Positions 7,867 to 14,833 of a stretch of 64,000 nucleotides of DNA are shown in pieces (position 1 is the stretch's first letter; each line of letters starts with the position of its first letter). Source of the stretch: Salinispora mooreana (GTDB lineage: Bacteria; Actinomycetota; Actinomycetes; Mycobacteriales; Micromonosporaceae); assembly GCF_000379065.1 (NCBI RefSeq), contig NZ_KB900614.1, positions 4,885,969-4,949,968 of the forward strand, read 5' to 3'. A model generated the notes under the pieces. That model saw only the letters and a list, made by a program, of their open reading frames with translations. It searched no databases and was not told the origin of the DNA. The position numbers and the translations under genes were made by a program.

Positions 7867-9705
7867 GTGCAGGAGGTCGTGGTCTCGCCGGTGGAGGAGA
7901 TCGGTGGGGTGCTGCCGGGGCTGGCCGAGCAGGTGTGGACCAACGCCCGGGAGGACCCGGAGGCGGTGCAGTTCGTCCGGCCCGCGCCGGTGTCCCGCGC
8001 CTGGCCCGCGCGCCGGTCGGTGCGCGGTGGGGACGTGCCGGTGACGTGCGCCCAGTTCCGGGACGACGTACTCAGCCTCGCCCGCGGCTTCCTCGCGGCC
8101 GGAGTGGGGCACGGTGACCGGATCGGGCTGGTCAGCCGCACCCGGTACGAGTGGACCCTGGTCGACTACGCCCTCTGGGCTATCGGGGCGGTGTCGGTGC
8201 CGGCTTTCGAGACGGCCAGCGCGGACCAACTTGGGTGGATCCTGTCGGACGCGGGCGTGGTGGGCTGCGTGGTGGAGACGTCTGATCAGGCCGAGTTGGT
8301 CGCCAGTCGGCGTTCGGATCTGCCGGCGCTGCGCGAGGTGTGGCAGATCGACGCCGGCGATCTAACCAATCTGGCCGGCCAGGGGCGTGCGGTTGACGAC
8401 GCGGTGGTTGACGGCCGGCGCCGCCGGGTGACCGGTGGTGACATGGCCACGATCGTCTACACCAGCGGCACGACCGGTCGGCCAAAGGGCTGTGTGCTGA
8501 CCCACCGATCCGTCCACTGTGACGTGACTGCCGCCGTCTCGGTGCTGCCGCAGCTGCTACACGCCGGGGCTACCACGGTGTTGTTCCTGCCCCTGGCCCA
8601 CGCGTTCGCCCGGATGATCCAGGTTGGGGTGGTGCAGACCCGGACCACCATGGTGCACAGCGCCGATATCGCGGGCGTGCTGGAGCAGCTACGCCGGCAC
8701 CGGCCGACGTTCGTCCTGGCGGTGCCCCGGGTCTTCGAGAAGCTGCACAGTCGGGCCCGGCAGAAGGCCGAGGACAGCCACCGGGGCTGGCTGTTTCGGC
8801 TCGCCGAGCGGGTGGCGGTGCGGTACAGCCACGGCCTCGATCGTTCCTGGGGCCCGAATCCCCTGCTTCGGCTGGCCCGAGGCGGGTTCGACCTGCTGGT
8901 GTACCGGAAGCTGCGGGCCGCACTGGGCGGTCGGTGCTCCGCGGCTATTGTCGGCGGTGCGCCGCTCGGTGAGTGGCTGGGGCACTTCTTCCGTGGCGCG
9001 GGCCTGCTGGTGTTGGAGGGGTACGGGCTCACCGAGGCCTCCCCGGCGTTGACGGCGAACACGCCGACAACCCAGCGGATCGGCACGGTAGGTCGACCCC
9101 TGCCCGGTGTCAAGATCCAGATCGCCGACGATGGTGAGATCCTCGCCCGCGGCGACCCGGTCTTCCCCGGGTACTGGAACAACGCGGAGGCGACCCGGGC
9201 CGTGTTCACCCAGGACGGGTGGATGCGGACCGGCGACCTCGGCGAACTCGACTCGGACGGGTTCCTGCGGATCACCGGGCGGCAGAAGGAGATCATCGTT
9301 ACCGCCTCGGGGCAGAACCTCGCGCCCGCGCCGCTCGAGGAGGCGATTCGCGCGCACCCGTTGGTCAGCCAGTGCATGCTGATCGGTGACGATCGCCCGT
9401 ACGTCGCCGCGCTGGTCACCATCGACCCGTCCGCCTGGGAACGCTGGCGCTCCGAGCACGGCCGCTCGGACGACGCGACCGTGGCCGAGCTGCGGGACGA
9501 CCCGGAGCTGTGCGGCGAGATCCAGTCGGCCGTTGACCGCGCGAACGCGACCGTCTCCCGCGCCGAGCAGGTCAAGACCTTCCGCATCCTGCCCCGGGAT
9601 CTCACCGAGGCCGACGGTGAACTCACCCCCATTCTCAAGATCAAGAAAAGTGTGGTCGAGGAACACTTCAGCGAGGATGTCGACGCCCTGTACCAGGGCC
9701 ACTGA
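7867..9705 (+). CDS. Long-chain fatty-acid-CoA ligase (AMP-forming, FadD15-like)
   Basis: A 612-residue ANL-superfamily adenylating enzyme. 'YTSGTTGRPKG' (about 198-208) is the ATP-phosphate loop, 'GYGLTEASPALTAN' the adenine motif, 'RTGDLGELDSDGFLRITGRQKEIIV' the hinge, and the C-terminal 'LTPILKIKKSVVEEHF' carries the catalytic Lys region. It activates fatty acids to acyl-AMP and then acyl-CoA. I chose GTG 7867 because 'VQEVVVSP' aligns with the usual family start and a GGGGG run lies upstream. The frame is open back to 7807, so a 20-residue extension is possible. Confidence 0.88.
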   Translation: MQEVVVSPVEEIGGVLPGLAEQVWTNAREDPEAVQFVRPAPVSRAWPARRSVRGGDVPVTCAQFRDDVLSLARGFLAAGVGHGDRIGLVSRTRYEWTLVDYALWAIGAVSVPAFETASADQLGWILSDAGVVGCVVETSDQAELVASRRSDLPALREVWQIDAGDLTNLAGQGRAVDDAVVDGRRRRVTGGDMATIVYTSGTTGRPKGCVLTHRSVHCDVTAAVSVLPQLLHAGATTVLFLPLAHAFARMIQVGVVQTRTTMVHSADIAGVLEQLRRHRPTFVLAVPRVFEKLHSRARQKAEDSHRGWLFRLAERVAVRYSHGLDRSWGPNPLLRLARGGFDLLVYRKLRAALGGRCSAAIVGGAPLGEWLGHFFRGAGLLVLEGYGLTEASPALTANTPTTQRIGTVGRPLPGVKIQIADDGEILARGDPVFPGYWNNAEATRAVFTQDGWMRTGDLGELDSDGFLRITGRQKEIIVTASGQNLAPAPLEEAIRAHPLVSQCMLIGDDRPYVAALVTIDPSAWERWRSEHGRSDDATVAELRDDPELCGEIQSAVDRANATVSRAEQVKTFRILPRDLTEADGELTPILKIKKSVVEEHFSEDVDALYQGH

Positions 9706-9852
9706 ACCGGGCGGGGGAGCTGGCGTTCGTGCTCTGAAGCAGGGCCGCTGAACCGGGTGGGCGCTGGCGTCCGTTCCGCCTCGAGCGGAGCTGGTGTCCG
9801 TCAGGACGATGCCGCGACGGGGGAGCCGTGGCGGCGTACCGGAAGGGGTGCC

Positions 9853-10710
9853 ATGGCAGCCGGCGTCATCGGCGTGGTGATCGTGCTGGTCGTTCTGGCG
9901 CTGCTCGGCGCCCTGAGCCTCCGGATCGTGCAGCAGTACGAGCGCGGGGTGGTCTTCCGATTCGGACGGGTGTTGCTCCCCGTCCGGGAACCCGGCCTGC
10001 GGCTGATCATTCCAATCGTGGACCGCATGGTCCGGGTGAGCATGCAGACCACGGTGATCGACGTGCCGGCGCAGGGGGCGATCACGCGGGACAACGTGAC
10101 CCTCAAGGTTGACGCGGTGGTCTACTTCCGGGTCGTGGACCCGGTGAAGGCCCTGGTGAACGTGGAGAAGTATCCGGCGGCGGTGCTGCAGATCTCGCAG
10201 ACCGCGCTGCGCTCGGTGATCGGCAAGGTGGACCTGGACACCCTCCTCGCCGACCGGGACAAGGTCAACGCCGATCTCAAGTCGGTGATCGACGATCCGA
10301 CCGAGGAGCCGTGGGGGCTGAACATCGAGCGGGTCGAGGTCAAGGACGTCTCGTTGCCGGAGGGAATGAAGCGGTCGATGTCTCGGCAGGCCGAGGCCGA
10401 GCGGGACCGGCGGGCCCGGGTCATCGCCGCCGACGGCGAGTACCAGGCGTCCCAGCGGCTCGCCGACGCCTCCCAGACGATGGCGGACACCCCGGGCGCG
10501 TACCAGCTACGGCTGCTCCAGACCGTGTCGGATGTGGCGGCGGAGAAGAACAGCACCCTGGTGATGCCCTTCCCGGTGGAGCTGCTGCGCTTCTTCGACA
10601 AGTACGCGCGGGGCGCCCCGACCGACCAGGACGAGGCGGTGGCGGAGCAGGCAGCCGCGGTGGCCGGTGACGGGCACCGCCGCGACGGCGGGCCACGTCC
10701 GGCCCGGTGA
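9853..10710 (+). CDS. SPFH/stomatin-like membrane protein
   Basis: 285 residues: an N-terminal membrane helix ('VIGVVIVLVVLALLGALSL'), then an SPFH/band-7 domain ('IVQQYERGVVFRFGRVLLPVREPGLRLIIPIVDRM', 'DVPAQGAITRDNVTLKVDAVVYFRV'), then a charged helical region with 'MSRQAEAERDRRARVIAADGEYQAS' that forms the coiled coil of slipin-type proteins. These proteins scaffold membrane microdomains and often work with an NfeD protein, which is not seen here. The ATG at 9853 follows GGAAGGGG. It is the third member of a rightward run, but spacing of about 150 bases from the ligase suggests its own promoter. Confidence 0.88.
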   Translation: MAAGVIGVVIVLVVLALLGALSLRIVQQYERGVVFRFGRVLLPVREPGLRLIIPIVDRMVRVSMQTTVIDVPAQGAITRDNVTLKVDAVVYFRVVDPVKALVNVEKYPAAVLQISQTALRSVIGKVDLDTLLADRDKVNADLKSVIDDPTEEPWGLNIERVEVKDVSLPEGMKRSMSRQAEAERDRRARVIAADGEYQASQRLADASQTMADTPGAYQLRLLQTVSDVAAEKNSTLVMPFPVELLRFFDKYARGAPTDQDEAVAEQAAAVAGDGHRRDGGPRPAR

Positions 10711-10762
10711 ACGGCTACCATCGGCCGCATGACCTGGCGACATTGATCCACCGCTGAGTGCC

Positions 10763-10821
10763 CTTCCCGTGGGCCACCGTGGTCGCCGTACCTCCGGCGT
10801 CCGTACTCACCCCACGGGAAG
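10763..10821 (+). promoter_or_regulatory. Leader hairpin that could cover a ribosome-binding site
   Basis: CTTCCCGTGGG at 10763-10773 pairs perfectly with CCCACGGGAAG at 10811-10821. The right arm contains the GGGAAG that sits five bases ahead of the ATG at 10827. Folding would hide this Shine-Dalgarno sequence, so the leader may regulate translation of whatever the ATG serves. The loop is 37 bases. Confidence 0.5.
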
Positions 10822-10854
10822 AAACGATGACCTTCGACACGACCCCACTGCGAG

Positions 10855-12123
10855 GTGGCCCGCACCCGGGCCCGACCGCCGCGCCCGACCGCCGCGCCCG
10901 ACCGCCGCGCCCGACCGCCGCGCCCGACCGCCGCGGCCGACCGGCGGGTCCGGTCACTCGCGGCAGCCCTCTACGGGTACGCGTTCCTGCGCGACCTCGT
11001 CCTGCTCTACCCCGTCTACCCGCTGCTGTTCACCGACACCGGTCTGACGGTGTGGCAGATCTCGACCCTGTTCGTCATCTGGTCGGCCAGTTCGATCGTG
11101 CTGGAGGTCCCCTCCGGGGCGTTGGCCGACGCCGTCTCCCGACGGCTGCTGCTCTGCCTCGCGCCGCTGGTGACCGCCGCCGGCTTCGCGCTCTGGACAC
11201 TCGTGCCCTCGTACCCGGCCTTCGCGGTGGGTTTCCTGCTCTGGGGAGTCGGCGGCGCGCTCGCCTCCGGTGCGTTGGAGGCCCTGGTCTACACCGGCCT
11301 GGACCGGCTTGGCGCGGCCAGCCGGTACGCCCGTGTCATCGGCCGGGCCCGCACCGCGGAAACCCTCGGCGTGTTGGCCTCCCTCGTGTTGGCGGCGCCG
11401 GTACTCGCCCTCGGCGGCTACCCCGCTCTCGGCGTGGCGAGCGTCCTGGCCTGCCTGGCGGCCGCCGCCGTCGCCACCCGCCTACCTGAGCACCGCGAGC
11501 CGGCCGCCGGGCCGAGCGCCGACCGCGACGACGGTGAACACGGCTGGTGGGCCTCCCTGCGGGGCGGGCTGGCCGAGGCGCACGCCGATCGGACGGTGCG
11601 CGCGGCGGTGCTGCTGGTCGCCGCCGTCGCCGCCGGATGGGGGGCGCTCGACGAGTACCTTCCGCTGTTGGCCCGAGACGTCGGGGCGAGCGGGCCGGCC
11701 GTGCCGTTGCTGCTCGTACTCACCTGGGTTGGTGTCGCCGTCGGCGGCCTGCTCGCCCCGGCGGGGGAGCGGCTGGGTCGTCGCGGGTACGCCGGCCTGA
11801 TTGGTGGGTCTGCCGGGGCGCTCGCCGCCGGCGCGCTGATCGGTCATCCGGTCGGGTTCCTGCTGGTGGGCGTCGCCTTCTGCGGCTTCCAACTGGCCAC
11901 TGTGCTCGCCGACGTCCGGCTCCAGACGCGGATCGTCGGCCCGGCCCGCGCCACCGTCACCTCGCTCGCCGGGATGGCGACCGACACGACGATCATCGCG
12001 TGCTATGTCGGGTACGGCCTGCTCGCCACCGTCGCCGGCAACCGGGTCGCGTTCGCGGTGGCGGTGGCGCCCTACCTTGTCGTGGCGCTGCTGGTGGCCG
12101 TCGTACGACCGGTCCGCCGATGA
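10855..12123 (+). CDS. MFS transporter, frame entered through a 13-bp tandem repeat
   Basis: The body is a 12-helix MFS transporter (first helix 'AFLRDLVLLYPVYPLLFTDTG', loop 'GALADAVSRRLLLCLAPLVTAAGF'), about 380 residues. The only start in its own frame ahead of the first helix is GTG 10855, with no good ribosome-binding site. The better signal, GGGAAG plus ATG at 10827, is in a different frame. The Arg/Pro-rich N-terminus (about residues 6-31) is simply the translated 13-bp repeat. Removing one repeat unit would join the ATG to the transporter. Substrate unknown. As written, 422 residues. Confidence 0.7.
   Translation: MARTRARPPRPTAAPDRRARPPRPTAAADRRVRSLAAALYGYAFLRDLVLLYPVYPLLFTDTGLTVWQISTLFVIWSASSIVLEVPSGALADAVSRRLLLCLAPLVTAAGFALWTLVPSYPAFAVGFLLWGVGGALASGALEALVYTGLDRLGAASRYARVIGRARTAETLGVLASLVLAAPVLALGGYPALGVASVLACLAAAAVATRLPEHREPAAGPSADRDDGEHGWWASLRGGLAEAHADRTVRAAVLLVAAVAAGWGALDEYLPLLARDVGASGPAVPLLLVLTWVGVAVGGLLAPAGERLGRRGYAGLIGGSAGALAAGALIGHPVGFLLVGVAFCGFQLATVLADVRLQTRIVGPARATVTSLAGMATDTTIIACYVGYGLLATVAGNRVAFAVAVAPYLVVALLVAVVRPVRR
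10871..10948 (+). repeat. 13-bp tandem repeat, five perfect copies
   Basis: CCCGACCGCCGCG occurs five times in succession at 10871-10935, followed by one degenerate copy at 10936-10948. Because 13 is not a multiple of three, gain or loss of one unit shifts the reading frame between the upstream ATG (10827) and the MFS body. Such arrays can change length by slipped-strand mispairing. Confidence 0.9.
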
Positions 12124-12135
12124 TCTGGGTCATGG

Positions 12136-13395
12136 ATGTGGCAGCGTGTACGGGTGCCCACCGTCGATGTTGACCTCGCCCTGGTCGGTGGTGGCGGCGC
12201 GGGCTCCCTCGTGCTCGCCGCCCTGGATCGGTGCGGCGTGCGTGGTCTGCGGGTGGCGGTGATCGATCCGGTGCGTCGTCGTGGACAGGACCGGACCTGG
12301 GCGTTCTGGGGCCGTCCCGACGACGGGCTCGAGCCGCTGTTGACGGCGAGCTGGTCACAGGTGGAGGTGACGACCCCCGGGCGGCACCGCGTGCTCGACC
12401 TCACCCCGCTGCGGTACGCGATGCTGCGCTCGGCCGCGGTCTACGACCGGGCCGCCACCGCCGAGCGGCGGCTCGGTGCGGTCCGCGTCGTCGCCCCGGC
12501 CGAGGCGGTCGAGGACGACGGCGACCGGGTCACGGTCCACGCCGGCGGATCGACGCTGCGGGCATCCTGGGTCCTCGACTCCCGGCCGCGCCCGCCCCGG
12601 CGGGCCGGGCGGACCAACTGGCTCCAGCACTTCCGCGGCTGGTGGCTCGAGGCTGACCGGCCGCTCTTCGACCCGGCTCGGGCGGTGTTGATGGACTTCC
12701 GCACCCCGCAGCCGGATCGGGGGGTCTCGTTCGGGTACGTGCTGCCGGTCAGTGACCGGTACGCGTTGGTCGAGTACACCGAGTTCACCCCCGGCCTGCT
12801 CACCGACGCCGGCTACGACGCGGCGCTGGCCGGATACCGGGACCGGCTCGGGCTGGACCCGGCCCGGCTGCGAGTGCGGGAGGTGGAGAACGGGGTGATC
12901 CCGATGACCGACGGCCCGTTCGACCCGCGGCCCTCGCCCCGGGTGATCCGTCTCGGCACCGGCGGTGGCGCCACCCGCCCCTCCACCGGCTTCACGTTCG
13001 CCGCCATGCACCGACAGGCGGGGCAGATCGCCGAGGCGCTCGCCGACGGGCGGGCACCGGTGCCGGCACCCGCGTACCCCTGCCGGCACCGGTGGCTGGA
13101 CGCGGTCGCGCTGCGGGCGCTGGACCGCGGTGGGGTGGGCGGTCCCGACTTCTTCGACCGGCTCTTCGACCGCAACCCGGCCGAACGGGTGCTGCGCTTC
13201 CTCGACGGGACCACCAGCCCGGCCGAGGAGGTCGCGCTGATGGGCACCACCCGGTTGGCGCCGATGCTCGCCGCCACCGCCGGTGACGCCGCCGCCCGGC
13301 TGCGGGACCGGCTTGTGCCGTGGCGGCGTCCCACCACCTGGCAGATACCGTCGCCGGTCACCGGCGCGGGGCGGCGCTCCCAGCCGGGGGAGTGA
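12136..13395 (+). CDS. crtY: Lycopene cyclase (CrtY/CrtL type)
   Basis: A 419-residue FAD/NAD(P)-fold enzyme. 'DLALVGGGGAGSLVLAAL' (about 13-30) is the dinucleotide-binding loop, 'LMDFRTP' and 'SFGYVLPVSDRYALVEYTEF' are lycopene-cyclase signatures, and the end carries 'MGTTRLAPM'. It closes the beta-ionone rings of lycopene in carotenoid synthesis, at the membrane. No other crt gene is in the window, which fits the dispersed carotenoid genes reported in Salinispora. The ATG at 12136 and an in-frame GTG at 12154 are both possible starts. Confidence 0.85.
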   Translation: MWQRVRVPTVDVDLALVGGGGAGSLVLAALDRCGVRGLRVAVIDPVRRRGQDRTWAFWGRPDDGLEPLLTASWSQVEVTTPGRHRVLDLTPLRYAMLRSAAVYDRAATAERRLGAVRVVAPAEAVEDDGDRVTVHAGGSTLRASWVLDSRPRPPRRAGRTNWLQHFRGWWLEADRPLFDPARAVLMDFRTPQPDRGVSFGYVLPVSDRYALVEYTEFTPGLLTDAGYDAALAGYRDRLGLDPARLRVREVENGVIPMTDGPFDPRPSPRVIRLGTGGGATRPSTGFTFAAMHRQAGQIAEALADGRAPVPAPAYPCRHRWLDAVALRALDRGGVGGPDFFDRLFDRNPAERVLRFLDGTTSPAEEVALMGTTRLAPMLAATAGDAAARLRDRLVPWRRPTTWQIPSPVTGAGRRSQPGE

Positions 13396-13428
13396 CCTGC
13401 CCGCTGGACGAGTGCCGCGGTAACCGGA

Positions 13429-13656
13429 TCACTCCCGGTTCGGGTCGACGGCCCCGGAAACGTCAGCCACGTCATAACCGGCCCGACTGATCTCCCGCGC
13501 CGAACGCTGGTCTTCGGCGGGAAGGTCCGCGAAGTCGTCACCGACATCCTCGGTCTGCGGCAGCGACTCGCCCGGCGGCCGAAGCGACGCCTCCAGCGCC
13601 GTCGCGCCGTCCGGTTCGTCCGTGTCGGCCAGGTCGAAGCGGTGTTGCTCGGTCAT
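13429..13656 (-). CDS. Small acidic hypothetical protein
   Basis: 75 residues starting 'MTEQHRFDLADTDEPD', rich in Asp and Glu with no membrane or zinc motif, so probably soluble and partly disordered. The ATG at 13656 follows GGGAG at good spacing. The gene is convergent with the lycopene cyclase gene, whose stop is 34 bases away. No family function is known to me. Confidence 0.6.
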   Translation of the reverse strand: MTEQHRFDLADTDEPDGATALEASLRPPGESLPQTEDVGDDFADLPAEDQRSAREISRAGYDVADVSGAVDPNRE

Positions 13657-13725
13657 GGCGCACTCCCGCCCATTGGCTCGCGGTGACCGCACCTGCCGCG
13701 GCGACCGAAGGTGGCTTACCCGGGC

Positions 13726-14595
13726 TCACCTACCCGGACGCCGCCCGGAGAAACGCGTAGCCCCGCCGCGGGCGCGCGGCGGGGCTGCCCAGTGCGCGGG
13801 CCGGCTGCGCCGCGGCGGAAGAGCGGTGGCCCGGTCACCGCGGGCGGCATCCAGCTGTGACTGGTGCACGAAGAGAGCACCCGACAGGTCCGCGCCGCAT
13901 AGGTCGGCCCCGCGTAGGTCCGCGCCCGTGAGGTCCGCGCCGGTCAGGTCGACTCCGCGTAGGTCGGCACCGACCAGCTGGGCGCCGCGCAGACTTGCTC
14001 GACGCAGGTCGACTTGACGCAGGTCGGCGCCGAGTAGGGCGGCGCCGCGTCGGTCAACGCCGGGCCGGCCACCCCGGGCCCGGGCATGGTCACCGGCGTG
14101 GGCCAGCAGCGGAACGACTCTGCTCCGGTGCGCGTCAACGGCCAGCGACCGCAGCGACTCCGGGTCGCCGCCGGCCAGCCGGTCGGTGGCGGCGAGCGCC
14201 TCGGCCAGCGCGGCCCGCAGTGGTGCGGGCAGCTCCATCGTCAGCGCCTCGGTCAGATGCCAGAGCAGCTCGTGGAGCGGCCGAACCACGGTGAAGGTGT
14301 CGAACATCGCTTGGGCGGTGGGCTGGTCGTCCCGCCAGTCCCGCCCCCCGAAGGTCACCTGGGTCACCCGCTGACCGGCGCCGAAGCAGTCGAAGACGGT
14401 GCAGCCGGGGAAGCCGCGGCTCCGCAACTTGGTGTGGATTCCGCAGCGGAGGTCCGGGCCCAGGTTCGGACAGGGACGCCCGGCCGGCTTGTCGATCGCG
14501 AAGTCGGCCGAGGCGGCGAAGGCGGGCGCCACGCAGCAGATCCCTACACATCGGGAGCAGTCGGCGCGCAGCTCCTTCGGACCGACCGCTGTCAT
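13726..14595 (-). CDS. Pentapeptide-repeat protein with Cys-rich N-terminal domain
   Basis: 289 residues. The first quarter carries a Cys cluster ('CSRCVGICC' at about 13-21, then 'PCPNLGPDLRCGIH' and 'GCTVFDCFGAGQ'), similar to YkgJ-type putative metal or Fe-S binding domains. From about residue 185 a run of A(D/N)LxX units ('LLGADLRQVDL', 'LVGADLRGVDL', 'GADLTGADLRGADLCGADL') should fold into a right-handed quadrilateral helix. The tail is Arg/Pro-rich, and the DNA coding it (13759-13786) forms an 11-bp GC hairpin. Pentapeptide proteins often mimic DNA or act as scaffolds. The role here is unknown. Confidence 0.8.
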   Translation of the reverse strand: MTAVGPKELRADCSRCVGICCVAPAFAASADFAIDKPAGRPCPNLGPDLRCGIHTKLRSRGFPGCTVFDCFGAGQRVTQVTFGGRDWRDDQPTAQAMFDTFTVVRPLHELLWHLTEALTMELPAPLRAALAEALAATDRLAGGDPESLRSLAVDAHRSRVVPLLAHAGDHARARGGRPGVDRRGAALLGADLRQVDLRRASLRGAQLVGADLRGVDLTGADLTGADLRGADLCGADLSGALFVHQSQLDAARGDRATALPPRRSRPAHWAAPPRARGGATRFSGRRPGR

Positions 14596-14833
14596 GTTGA
14601 CTGATCCTCCTGCCGTGGCGCTCGATGCGAACCTCCGATTTTGCCACGGCGTCGGAGGTGCACCGGTTTGCGGTGACTGCGTGGTGGAAGTTCATCCACA
14701 AACATCGACTTAGTTGAGGCAGGGGATTGTGCCCCCCGCACCTCCTCTGCCATCCTCCTGGATGGACGCTGCCAGTGACGGTTGCCAATCCCGGAGGCCG
14801 CGCTGCGGCGACGCCTTCTTCGGGAGGAACCTT

